Under the pieces are notes generated by a model. That model was not told where the DNA came from. It did not search any database and saw only the letters and a list, made by a program, of their open reading frames with translations. A stretch of 64,000 bases of DNA from Prolixibacteraceae bacterium UBA6029 (GTDB lineage Bacteria > Bacteroidota > Bacteroidia > Bacteroidales > Prolixibacteraceae): assembly GCA_002429385.1 (NCBI GenBank), contig DIZL01000064.1, positions 8,997 to 72,996 of the forward strand, given 5' to 3'. This document shows, piece by piece, positions 15,890 to 25,000 of this stretch. Position 1 is the stretch's first letter, and each line of letters begins with the position of its first letter. The position numbers and the translations under genes are program-made.

Positions 15890-17017
15890 TTATTTCTGAA
15901 GGATAGCAGCCAATGATTCAATGAAAACATCTGCCTGTTCACTATTCAAAGTTAATGGAGAAAGCAACCGAATGGTATTTGCTCCCGAAACTCCGGTAAA
16001 AACATGATGTTTTTTTAACAAAACATGACGAATGTCATTAATTGGCTGGTCAAATTCCAACCCAATCATTAATCCAAGACCTCTGACTTCTTTAATTCCT
16101 GAAAATCCTTTAAGTTTTTCAATGAGGTAACTGCCTACTTTTTGAGCATTTTCCACCAGTTTTTCATCTTCCATGATTTCTAAAACAGCCAGACTTGCTG
16201 CACAAGCCAGGTAATTTCCACCAAAAGTGGTTCCAAGCATACCGTGCCATGGTTTTATTTCAGGAGCAATCAAAAGGGCGCCTACAGGAAAGCCGTTGCC
16301 CATTCCCTTTGCAACGGTAATAATATCTGGTTTTACATCAGTATACTGATGCGCGAAAAATTTACCGCTTCGGCCATATCCTGACTGAATTTCGTCCAGA
16401 ATCAACAATGCACCGTATTGTTTGCATAGCTTTTCAGCCTGAACCAAAAAACCTTCAGCAGGAACATGAATCCCGCCTATTCCCTGAATCCCTTCGATAA
16501 TTACACCTGCAATTTCATTGGTTTTTAGTTGTATTTCAAGCTCCTGTAAATTGTCGAATGGAATAATAACTGCATTTGACGATTCATTTATCGGAGCTAT
16601 AATTTTGGGATTATCAGTCACAGCAACTGCTGCCGATGTACGCCCATGAAACCCTTTTTTGAAGGCCACTATCTTTTTACGGCCAGTCACAAAGGAGGCC
16701 AGTTTCAGTGCATTTTCGTTGGCTTCAGCTCCTGAATTCACTAAAAATAATTGGTAATCAGGATATCCTGATAGTTGACCCAGCTTGACTGCCAATTCTT
16801 TTTGTTGTGGAATCTGCACCGAATTTGAATAAAACCCGATTTGTTTTAACTGGCTGGTAAGCCTGTCGATATAGTGAGGGTGGGAGTGACCTACCGAAAT
16901 GACGGCATGACCGCCATATAAATCAAGATATTTGGTGCCGTCTTCATCCCAAATATAACATCCTTCGCCTTTTACAGGTGTAATGTCTAGTAATGGATAT
17001 ACGTCGAAAAGATTCAT
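15890..17017 (-). CDS. argD: N-succinyl/acetylornithine aminotransferase (ArgD)
   Basis: A PLP-dependent class III aminotransferase of 375 residues from the start chosen here. It converts N-acylglutamate semialdehyde to N-acylornithine with glutamate. Visible: NSGAEANENALKLA, the DEIQSGYGRSG segment and the PLP lysine in TVAKGMGNGFPVG. The frame extends ten codons upstream to 17047, but those codons are the low-complexity CAAGTTTCAAG repeat of the gap. The start at 17017 (MNLFDVYPLLD) matches the Bacteroides protein. It is probably succinyl-specific, given Pro90 in the carbamoyltransferase. Confidence 0.93.
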   Translation of the reverse strand: MNLFDVYPLLDITPVKGEGCYIWDEDGTKYLDLYGGHAVISVGHSHPHYIDRLTSQLKQIGFYSNSVQIPQQKELAVKLGQLSGYPDYQLFLVNSGAEANENALKLASFVTGRKKIVAFKKGFHGRTSAAVAVTDNPKIIAPINESSNAVIIPFDNLQELEIQLKTNEIAGVIIEGIQGIGGIHVPAEGFLVQAEKLCKQYGALLILDEIQSGYGRSGKFFAHQYTDVKPDIITVAKGMGNGFPVGALLIAPEIKPWHGMLGTTFGGNYLACAASLAVLEIMEDEKLVENAQKVGSYLIEKLKGFSGIKEVRGLGLMIGLEFDQPINDIRHVLLKKHHVFTGVSGANTIRLLSPLTLNSEQADVFIESLAAILQK

Positions 17018-17182
17018 AGTCAAAAAAGTTTCAAGTTTCAAGTTCAAAGTTCCATGTAGTCATTTATTGTCATTTATTGTCATTTATAGTCATTAAGTCA
17101 TTCAATAGTAATTCATTGTAAACCTTGACCATAAATGACATGAAGCTATGACTATAAATGACTATTTTCTAATGACTGTTTT
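17018..17182. repeat. Word-repeat spacer between argC and argD
   Basis: The 165-bp gap is made of words such as TTTCAAG (three copies near 17029-17043), GTCATTTATT / GTCATTTATA (17059-17092) and, facing them, CATAAATGACATG and TATAAATGACTA (17130-17165). Direct and inverted copies could pair into a long hairpin. No start codons or promoter box are evident. Confidence 0.55.
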
Positions 17183-18151
17183 CTAAAACGCCACAGCTTT
17201 CAAATGCAAACCGGTGGTTTCTTCCAGACCAAACATCAGGTTCATATTCTGAATTGCCTGACCTGATGCACCTTTGATTAAATTGTCGGTAACAGATAGT
17301 ATCATCAGCTTAGTACCGTGTTTTTCAAGATAAACTATCGCCTTGTTCGTGTTTACCACCTGTTTGAGGTCGGGATTGACAGAACTCACAAACACAAATG
17401 GATGCGATTCATAATATTTAGTGTAAATATTCAATGCAACATCTAGTGAACCGTCAAATTGGGTATAAACCGAAACAAAGATGCCACGGGTATGATTTCC
17501 ACGAACTGGTATAAAGTTGATATCATATTTGAAATCAGGTTGCAGTTGTTTCAGACTCTGGGCAATTTCACCCAAATGCTGATGTTCGAATGCTTTGTAA
17601 ACTGACACATTATTATTTCTCCAGCTGAAATGTGTTGTAGAACCTGGTGACTGACCCGCGCCTGTTGAGCCGGTAATGCCATTGACATGCAGTTCATCCT
17701 TGATCAATCCGGCATAGGCTAGCGGAAGTATTGCCAACTGAATTCCTGTCGCAAAGCAGCCTGGATTGGCAATTTTATTTGATCCTCGGATTAATTCACG
17801 ATTTAATTCAGGCAAACCATATACAAAGTCATTACCTTCCCGTTCGAGCCTGAAATCATGACTCAAATCGATAATTTTTACTTTTCCTGGAAGAGTATGT
17901 TTTAGTAAAAATTCTTTCGATTTACCATGTCCCATGCAGAAGAAAACCACATCGACAAGCGTGAAATCTGATTCAGCTACAAATTTGATATCGGTATCGC
18001 CTAATAAATCGGTATGAACATCTGAAAGCAGGTTTCCTGCATTGCTGCTGCTTTGCACAAAAGTAATTTCAGCCTGCGGATGATTCAGTAAGATACGGAT
18101 CAGTTCACCAGCAGTATATCCGGCGCCACCAACAATTCCAACTTTAATCAT
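17183..18151 (-). CDS. argC: N-acyl-gamma-glutamyl-phosphate reductase (ArgC)
   Basis: A 322-residue NADPH-dependent reductase that converts N-acylglutamyl phosphate to the semialdehyde. The Rossmann start IVGGAGYTAGEL is at 6-17, the catalytic cysteine in IANPGCFATG is Cys132 and the HTRGIF histidine segment is near 222. Normal length for the short form of ArgC. It is 4 bp downstream of argG, hence co-transcribed. Substrate acyl group is probably succinyl by context. Confidence 0.95.
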   Translation of the reverse strand: MIKVGIVGGAGYTAGELIRILLNHPQAEITFVQSSSNAGNLLSDVHTDLLGDTDIKFVAESDFTLVDVVFFCMGHGKSKEFLLKHTLPGKVKIIDLSHDFRLEREGNDFVYGLPELNRELIRGSNKIANPGCFATGIQLAILPLAYAGLIKDELHVNGITGSTGAGQSPGSTTHFSWRNNNVSVYKAFEHQHLGEIAQSLKQLQPDFKYDINFIPVRGNHTRGIFVSVYTQFDGSLDVALNIYTKYYESHPFVFVSSVNPDLKQVVNTNKAIVYLEKHGTKLMILSVTDNLIKGASGQAIQNMNLMFGLEETTGLHLKAVAF

Positions 18152-18155
18152 CGAA

Positions 18156-19349
18156 TTAGAAAGTTTTATTTACCGAATTATGAATTTTCAAAGATGTTGA
18201 CAATATTTTAGTAAAACCTTTCACATCGTCAGCTGTCCATGCCGAGTTTTTCTCGCCGTATTCTCCAAATTCTGAACGCATCAGATCATGATCGGATTCC
18301 ACTCCAACAAGAACAAAATTATATGGTTTCAGGTGGACAATCACTTTCCCAGTGACGGTTTGCTGTGAGCTTTCAAGGAATTTTTCAATGTCGCGCATCA
18401 CAGGTTCAAAGTAAAGCGCTTCGTGCAGGAACATTCCGTACCAATTGCTCAGCTGTTCTTTCCAGTATTGCTGCCATTTGGTAAGGGTATGTTTTTCTAG
18501 CATCTGGTGCGCTTTAATAATGATGATCGGTGCACCAGCTTCGAACCCAACACGTCCTTTGATGCCGATAATGGTATCGCCGATATGCATATCGCGACCA
18601 ATTGCATAGGGTGCAGCCAGGGCATCCAGGGCCCGGATTGCATTGACTGGATTATCGTAAGTTTTACCATTTACTCCTGTTAATTCTCCTCCAACAAAAT
18701 CAAGTGTAATTTCTTTTGTTTCAGTTTCTGTAAGTTGCGAGGGATAGGCTTCTTCGGGTAATGTCTGATTTGATTTCAAAGTTTCTTTTCCACCGATACT
18801 TGTACCCCAAAGACCTTTGTTGATGGAATAATCCATTTTTCCCCAGTCGGCTTGTACTCCATGTGATTTGAGGTAGTCAATTTCCTCCTGACGGCTCAGT
18901 TCCAGATCGCGGGTAGGAGTGAGGATCAGAATTTCAGGCGCCAAAATCTGGAAGGTCAGATCGAAACGAACCTGGTCGTTTCCTGCCCCTGTACTTCCGT
19001 GAGCAACATATTTTGCACCGATTTTCTTGGCATAGTCGATGATTGCAATGGCCTGAAAAACACGCTCCGAACTTACGGAAATAGGGTAAGTATTATTACG
19101 CAGGATGTTGCCGAAAACCATATATTTGATGCTTTTCTCGTAGTAAGTATCAGTTACATCAAGTGTTACATGTTTGACTGCTCCCAGATTGTAGGCTTTC
19201 TTCTCAACGGCATCCAATTCTGCCTGATTGAAACCACCTGTGTTGGCAATGGCTGTATATACATCCAGATTTTTTTCTATTGACAGGTATTTGGCACAAT
19301 ACGAAGTATCCAAACCTCCGCTGAATGCTAAAACTACTTTATTATTCAT
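18156..19349 (-). CDS. argG: Argininosuccinate synthase (ArgG)
   Basis: A 397-residue ATP-dependent ligase that joins citrulline and aspartate. The N-terminal PP-loop AFSGGLDTSYCAKYL is at 8-22; GSTGAGNDQVRFD near 118 contributes to substrate binding. Its start overlaps the upstream GNAT gene by 4 bp (ATGA-type coupling). argH is not in the window. In a succinyl pathway the acylcitrulline must be deacylated before this step; no such deacylase is seen here either. Confidence 0.95.
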   Translation of the reverse strand: MNNKVVLAFSGGLDTSYCAKYLSIEKNLDVYTAIANTGGFNQAELDAVEKKAYNLGAVKHVTLDVTDTYYEKSIKYMVFGNILRNNTYPISVSSERVFQAIAIIDYAKKIGAKYVAHGSTGAGNDQVRFDLTFQILAPEILILTPTRDLELSRQEEIDYLKSHGVQADWGKMDYSINKGLWGTSIGGKETLKSNQTLPEEAYPSQLTETETKEITLDFVGGELTGVNGKTYDNPVNAIRALDALAAPYAIGRDMHIGDTIIGIKGRVGFEAGAPIIIIKAHQMLEKHTLTKWQQYWKEQLSNWYGMFLHEALYFEPVMRDIEKFLESSQQTVTGKVIVHLKPYNFVLVGVESDHDLMRSEFGEYGEKNSAWTADDVKGFTKILSTSLKIHNSVNKTF

Positions 19350-20056
19350 GATTTTTTCTTTTTGAATATTGTAAAGCCTATGATGTTATTAGGCTCTGTT
19401 CCGTTTTTATTTCCTTTAAGTTTATTTATGATATCGAGCAAGGTATATTTTATTGCCCAGCCATTGTTTTTCTTTTTCTCTTCAGGCTTCTCCTCCACTT
19501 TCTTTTCCTGATCCCAGACAGGATCATATAACATTCCGGTACACAGGCATTTGCTTTTTCCGGTGCGCTGTAAAATATCGTAATTTACACAACTTTGACA
19601 ACCTTTCCAAAAATCTTCATCATCCGTAAGTTCTGAAAAAGTAACCGGACGATAGCCCAGTTCATGATTGATTTTCATAACAGCCAGTCCTGTAGTCAAT
19701 CCAAATATCTTCGCAGTCGGATATTTCGTTCTTGAAAGCATAAAGGCTTTCCTTTTTATTTCAGTAGCTAGTCCAATGCCACGGTAATCTTTAACTACGA
19801 TTAATCCGGAGTTGGCAACGAAACTTTTTTCTCCCCAGGTTTCAACATAACAGAACCCAGCAAACGTATCACCGTTATCCAGAGCAATGATGGCTTTTCC
19901 ATCCAGCATTTTAGAAGCAATGTAATCATAGGTACGACGTGCAATACCTGTTCCCCTTTCTTTTGATGCCTGATCGATGGCATCATTCACCTGATCAACA
20001 TACTTCAGATGTTCCTCGGTTGCAACCAGTACCTGAATATTTTTTAATTCTTTCAT
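19346..20056 (-). CDS. GNAT acyltransferase, candidate N-succinylglutamate synthase
   Basis: A 236-residue GNAT-fold protein with the acyl-CoA-binding segment DYRGIGLATEIKRKAF near 92-107. After the GNAT core comes a cysteine cluster (GCQSCVNYD near 152 and SKCLCTGM near 169) that could bind a metal, then a charged tail. It is placed between argR and argG and overlaps argG by 4 bp. No classical argA or argJ is present, so this protein is the natural candidate for acylating glutamate at the pathway entry. The family is common next to argG in Bacteroidota. The specific activity is inference; general acetyltransferase function is the alternative. Confidence 0.75.
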   Translation of the reverse strand: MKELKNIQVLVATEEHLKYVDQVNDAIDQASKERGTGIARRTYDYIASKMLDGKAIIALDNGDTFAGFCYVETWGEKSFVANSGLIVVKDYRGIGLATEIKRKAFMLSRTKYPTAKIFGLTTGLAVMKINHELGYRPVTFSELTDDEDFWKGCQSCVNYDILQRTGKSKCLCTGMLYDPVWDQEKKVEEKPEEKKKNNGWAIKYTLLDIINKLKGNKNGTEPNNIIGFTIFKKKKS

Positions 20057-20094
20057 CTTTCCTCTTTTCTTATTCCTTTATCCTTTTTCTTTTA

Positions 20095-20577
20095 TTAACC
20101 CAGTTTATCTTCCAGCGTTGGCATAACCAGTATCAGACTGTTGATCAGATTGCCAGGTGTAATTCCTTCACGCATAATTAGTAAAATGGTATCGTCGCCT
20201 GCAATGGTTCCTATAACTTCATACGGTTGGGAGCTATCAATAACCGCTGCCAGACTGCTGGCATATCCTGGCATTGTTCGCATTACAGCCATATTACCTG
20301 AAAACTGCAGATCGCGAAACCCATCGGCCAGAAAATTAATCCTTGAATTCTCGCGCTGCGATTCAATATTTGCCCCTTCAGGAATGACATATACATAACC
20401 TAATGCCTGATCTGAAACCTTTGCTACCTTCAGAATTTTCAAATCACGCGAAAGCGTTGCCTGTGTCAATTCAAAACCTTGATCTTTCATGATGTGCAAA
20501 AGTTCATCCTGACTGCTGATCTTCCCCTTGAGAATTATATGCTTAATGGCAAGTTGCCGTTTGGTGCGATTCTTCAT
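20095..20577 (-). CDS. argR: Arginine repressor (ArgR)
   Basis: A 160-residue transcription factor. The N-terminal winged helix (RQLAIKHIILKGKISSQDEL, then ATLSRDLKILKVAKV near 40-54) is the DNA-binding domain. The C-terminal half, with PGYASSLAAVID near 103 and the GTIAGDDTILLI segment near 123-134, is the arginine-binding hexamerisation domain. It heads the arg/pro cluster on the minus strand and faces carAB. Its promoter overlaps a set of ATGCA repeats, suggesting autoregulation. Confidence 0.95.
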   Translation of the reverse strand: MKNRTKRQLAIKHIILKGKISSQDELLHIMKDQGFELTQATLSRDLKILKVAKVSDQALGYVYVIPEGANIESQRENSRINFLADGFRDLQFSGNMAVMRTMPGYASSLAAVIDSSQPYEVIGTIAGDDTILLIMREGITPGNLINSLILVMPTLEDKLG

Positions 20578-20588
20578 TTTGAATATTT

Positions 20589-20614
20589 ATGCAAATCCGA
20601 TGCAAAAATATGCA
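20589..20614. promoter_or_regulatory. Three phased ATGCA repeats, candidate ArgR operator
   Basis: ATGCA occurs at 20589, 20600 and 20610, spaced about one helical turn (11 and 10 bp), between argR and carA. The repeats overlap the predicted argR -7 box. ArgR operators are tandem or palindromic AT-rich boxes, so this is a plausible site for control of argR and possibly carAB. No exact match to a known ARG box is claimed. Confidence 0.4.
20603..20610 (-). promoter_or_regulatory. -7 box (TATTTTTG) of the argR-led operon
   Basis: On the minus strand TATTTTTG fits TAnnTTTG, 25 bp upstream of the argR ATG. The -33 element is not clear. Confidence 0.45.
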
Positions 20615-20654
20615 ATTAATAAATAATACTAACTCTTTTTTAAAAAATTATTTC

Positions 20655-20662
20655 TATTTTTG
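20655..20662 (+). promoter_or_regulatory. -7 box (TATTTTTG) of a short unit upstream of carA
   Basis: TATTTTTG fits the consensus, and transcription would start near 20668, just before a 28-codon open frame. No -33 TTTG is visible at the usual spacing. Confidence 0.45.
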
Positions 20663-20671
20663 TGACCTGAG

Positions 20672-20758
20672 ATGAAACATACAAACGAATTGATACTTGA
20701 AAAGCATCGGGTTGAAATTACGAAGATCTATAGTTACGAGAGTTTGTTTAAAAAATAA
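20672..20758 (+). CDS. 28-codon open frame in the carA leader (possible leader peptide or part of a small RNA)
   Basis: An ATG-started frame encodes MKHTNELILEKHRVEITKI followed by YSYESLFKK and a stop. It starts only about 10 bases after a good -7 box and ends 5 bp before a strong intrinsic terminator. It contains a single arginine codon and no run of any amino acid typical of classical attenuators. It could be a leader peptide controlling carAB, a free-standing small protein, or chance coding within a small RNA. Confidence 0.35.
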   Translation: MKHTNELILEKHRVEITKIYSYESLFKK

Positions 20759-20762
20759 CAAC

Positions 20763-20803
20763 AATGCGTTTGCCCTACAGCCGTAGCCAAACGCATTTTT
20801 TTT
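20763..20803 (+). terminator. Strong intrinsic terminator immediately upstream of carA
   Basis: AATGCGTTTG (20763-20772) pairs perfectly with CAAACGCATT (20788-20797). The loop contains an inner CTAC / GTAG pair, and a run of eight Ts follows. It lies only 20 bp before the carA start, so transcripts beginning at 20668 would end here unless read through. Confidence 0.85.
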
Positions 20804-20822
20804 AATATTTAGCATTGAAACA

Positions 20823-21914
20823 ATGACAGAACTTAGAAAAGTCAGATTGATCCTTGAAGATGGAACAACATTTGAAGGAAAATCGTTCGGATATGAAAAG
20901 TCAGTAGCAGGAGAAGTTGTTTTTTATACGGCTATGACTGGTTATCCCGAAAGTTTAACAGATCCTTCATATACGGGTCAGATCCTGGTTTCTACCTTCT
21001 CTTTAATCGGAAATTATGGGGTGCCTAGTGACTCGAAAGATGACTATCTGTTTGAGTTTTACGAATCCGATAAAATTCATATTACTGGTTTAATTGTTTC
21101 TGATTATTCATTTGAATACAGCCATTGGAACGCTATCAAAAGTCTGGGCGACTGGTTGAAGGAACACAAGATTCCGGGGCTGTTCGGGATTGATACCCGT
21201 GCATTAACCAAAATTATCCGTGTAAAGGGTTCATTGCTTGGCAAGATAGAGTTTGAAAACGAAGTCATTGATTTTTACGATCCAAATCAGGAGAACCTGG
21301 TTGCTATTGCCAGTACTGATAAAGTACAAACTTACGGAAATGGTGAACACCGAATTGTTTTGGTTGATTGCGGCGTGAAATACAACATTATCCGCTGTTT
21401 GCTGAAACGAAATGCCACAGTCATCGTTGTTCCATGGGACTACGATTTCAACGGGGAAGATTTTGATGGCATATTCCTTTCAAATGGTCCGGGAGACCCT
21501 GCTCTATGTGATGCAACGGTAGAAAATATCCGAAAAACTATGGATGCAGAAAAGCCAATAATGGGTATTTGCTTGGGAAACCAGTTGCTGGCACGTGCTG
21601 CAGGAGCCGAAACGTATAAACTCAAATTTGGTCACCGCAGCCATAATCAACCAGTATTGCTGCAGGGAACTGATCGTTGCTTCATTACCTCGCAAAACCA
21701 TGGTTTCGCTGTTGATACGAAAACATTACCAGGCGATTGGGAACCTTTATTTACCAACGTGAACGATCAAACCAACGAAGGAATCCGTCACAAAACTAAA
21801 CCGTTCTTTTCTACTCAGTTTCATCCTGAAGCCTCCAGCGGACCGGTTGATACCGAGTTCTTGTTCGATGATTTCATCAACAATGTGATTGAATACAAAA
21901 AGAAGAAGAAATAA
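20823..21914 (+). CDS. carA: Carbamoyl-phosphate synthase small subunit (CarA)
   Basis: A 363-residue glutamine amidotransferase subunit that supplies ammonia to CarB for carbamoyl phosphate, used for pyrimidines and for the carbamoyltransferase of the adjacent arginine cluster. The N-terminal CarA domain (LEDGTTFEGKSFGY near 10) is followed by the class I glutaminase domain. The nucleophile cysteine is in GICLGNQ, and the catalytic histidine and glutamate are in QFHPEAS. It ends with a lysine run. A terminator stands directly upstream, and a purine-rich 99-bp spacer separates it from carB. Confidence 0.96.
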   Translation: MTELRKVRLILEDGTTFEGKSFGYEKSVAGEVVFYTAMTGYPESLTDPSYTGQILVSTFSLIGNYGVPSDSKDDYLFEFYESDKIHITGLIVSDYSFEYSHWNAIKSLGDWLKEHKIPGLFGIDTRALTKIIRVKGSLLGKIEFENEVIDFYDPNQENLVAIASTDKVQTYGNGEHRIVLVDCGVKYNIIRCLLKRNATVIVVPWDYDFNGEDFDGIFLSNGPGDPALCDATVENIRKTMDAEKPIMGICLGNQLLARAAGAETYKLKFGHRSHNQPVLLQGTDRCFITSQNHGFAVDTKTLPGDWEPLFTNVNDQTNEGIRHKTKPFFSTQFHPEASSGPVDTEFLFDDFINNVIEYKKKKK

Positions 21915-22013
21915 GGAAAATGGAAAAAGGAGAAAGGAAAAAGGAAGAATCCGATACCCGAAACTTTGAACTTTAAACTTTAAACGTGCAACTTTGAACT
22001 GAAATAAACCATC
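21915..22013. repeat. Purine-rich and AACTTTGAA word repeats in the carA-carB gap
   Basis: The spacer consists of GGAAAAAGG-type words (21913-21948) followed by GAAACTTTGAACTTTAAACT-type words (21959-22000). Similar words occur in other gaps of the window. No promoter box is apparent, so carA and carB are probably one transcript. Confidence 0.55.
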
Positions 22014-25000
22014 ATGATAAATAAAGACATTAAAAGAGTAATCGTTCTGGGATCGGGAGCACTGAAGATTGGTGAAGCCGGTGAGTTTGACTATTCCGGT
22101 TCCCAGGCGTTGAAAGCCTTGAAAGAGGAGAATGTGCAGACCATTCTAATTAATCCCAATATTGCAACGATTCAAACTTCGGAAGATATTGCCGACAGGA
22201 TTTATTTTCTGCCAATTACTCCGTTTTTTGTAGAACAGGTCATCATCAAGGAAAAACCGGACGGTATTCTTCTGGCTTTTGGCGGACAGACAGCTCTCAA
22301 CTGCGGGGTAGCCTTGTTCAGGAACGGAATTCTGGACAAATACAACGTGAAAGTGGTAGGAACTCCGGTACAGTCCATTATTGATACCGAAGACCGTGAA
22401 ATATTCTCAGGGAAACTTGCTGAAATAAATGTTTTGACACCACGGAGCATCGCTTGTCTGAACCTGGAAGAAGCCTATGCCGCAACTAAAATTATTGGCT
22501 ATCCGATTATTATCCGTGCTGCATATACGCTGGGCGGACTTGGCAGTGGATTCTGTTTAAACGACGAGGAACTGGAATCACTGGCTTCAAAAGCATTTAC
22601 CTATTCGCCTCAGATCCTGGTTGAAGAATCAATTAAAGGCTGGAAAGAAGTGGAGTATGAAGTGGTTCGCGACCGTTTCGACAATTGCATCACCGTTTGT
22701 AACATGGAAAACTTCGATCCGCTGGGTATTCATACCGGCGAAAGTATCGTTGTAGCTCCTTCACAAACGCTTTCCAATTCGGAATATCACAAATTACGTG
22801 CACTGGCCATCAAGATTATCCGTCACATCGGTATAGTCGGCGAATGTAACGTACAATATGCCCTCGATCCGCATTCAGAAGACTATCGTGTGATTGAGGT
22901 AAATGCCCGTCTTTCGCGTTCTTCTGCTCTTGCTTCCAAAGCTACAGGCTATCCGCTTGCTTTTGTGGCCGCTAAATTGGGATTAGGCTATGGACTTCAC
23001 CAATTGAATAACCAGGTCACAAAGGTGACAACTGCTGCCTTTGAACCTGCACTTGACTATATTGTTTGTAAGATTCCGCGCTGGGATCTGAATAAATTCA
23101 CGGGAGTATCCAAAAACCTGGGAAGTTCAATGAAGTCGGTAGGCGAAATCATGTCGATAGGCCGCTCGTTTGAAGAAGCCATTCAGAAGGGAATTCGTAT
23201 GGTTGGTATTGGAATGCACGGATTCGTTGCCAATAAGGAAGAAATTACAATCGAACAGATTGATGAGGAACTGATCAACCCGACTGACCGTCGTATTTTT
23301 GCCATCGAAGAAGCATTCAGCAGAGGTTACTCAGTCGACAAAATCTACGAAAAGACTAAGATCGACCGTTGGTTTCTACAAAAACTGCGCAATATTCATG
23401 TGACCAAAGAAAAGCTCGAGAAAGTAAATTCACTTCAGTCGCTGGATGATACCTTGCTTCTTCAGGCCAAAAAAGAAGGATATTCCGATTTCCAGATTGC
23501 CCGTCTGGTGCTTAAATCATCCAATAAGGCGATAAACGATGACTTACTGAAAGTGCGGGAATGGCGTAAAAGCAAAAATATTCTGCCCTCGGTCAAACAG
23601 ATTGATACCCTGGCGGGCGAATATCCCGCACAAACCAATTACCTTTACCTGACCTATAACGGAAACGAACACGATGTTGAATTCCAGCACGATAACAAAT
23701 CGGTGATTGTATTAGGATCCGGGGCTTACCGCATCGGTAGTTCAGTCGAATTTGACTGGTGTAGTGTGAATGCTATTCAAACCATTCACAAGGAAAATTA
23801 CCGTTCGATCATGATCAACTACAATCCTGAAACCGTAAGTACCGATTACGATACCTGCGACCGCTTGTACTTTGATGAGCTAACCTTCGAACGCGTAATG
23901 GATATTGTTGAACTGGAAATTCCGAAAGGGGTTGTCCTTTCTATGGGTGGACAGATTCCAAACAATCTGGCCATGAAACTGCATCGTCAGCACGTACCGA
24001 TACTGGGGACTTCTCCTACAAACATTGATAGGGCAGAAGATCGCAAGAAATTCAGTTCTCTGCTCGACACCTTGCATATCGACCAGCCCCGCTGGTCGGA
24101 ATTGACCACTATCGAGGACATTTATACCTTCGTGGATGAAGTTGGCTTTCCGGTTTTGATACGTCCCTCCTATGTGCTTTCAGGCGCTGCCATGAATGTG
24201 GTTTCGAACCGCGATCAGTTGCAGCATTTTCTTACCCTGGCCGCTAACGTGTCGAAAGAACATCCTGTTGTAGTCTCCGAATTTATTGAGCAGGCAAAAG
24301 AGATTGAAATTGATGCTGTTGCCAAAGACGGTGAAGTGGTGGCCTATGCCATTTCCGAGCATGTCGAATTTGCAGGAGTCCATTCAGGCGATGCGACAAT
24401 CGTTTTCCCTCCCCAGAAATTGTATGTCGAAACCATCCGCCGGATCAAGAAAATCGCTAAACAGATTGCCAAGGCACTTGAAATCACGGGGCCGTTTAAT
24501 ATGCAGTTACTGGCAAAAGACAATGATATCAAGGTCATCGAATGTAATCTCCGTGCTTCACGCAGTTTCCCGTTCGTGTCAAAGGTCATGAAATATAACC
24601 TGATCGAAATTGCCACCCAGGTGATGCTTGATGTACCGTTCCAGAAACCCGATAAATCGCTGTTCGAACTCGATTATGTGGGAGTGAAAGCTCCGCAGTT
24701 CTCGTTTGCCCGATTGCTGAATGCCGATCCGGTTTTGGGAGTCGATATGTCCTCAACAGGTGAGGTTGGCTGTATCGGTGAAAACTTCTACGAGGCCATC
24801 CTGAAATCGATGCTCTCAGTGGGATATACTATTCCGAAGAAAAACATACTGATTTCGTCAGGCCCTGCACGTTCAAAAATCGAATTGCTAAGCAGTGCCA
24901 AAATGCTTGCTGAACGGGGTTTTAATCTGTTTGCAACCGGTGGTACCCAAAAGTTTCTGAGTGATAACGGGGTGAAATCTACCCGTGTATATTGGCCCGA

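Noticed and set aside
17018..17047. Ten-codon N-terminal extension of ArgD
   Set aside because: It is made of the CAAGTTTCAAG repeat of the gap; the Bacteroides-type start is at 17017.
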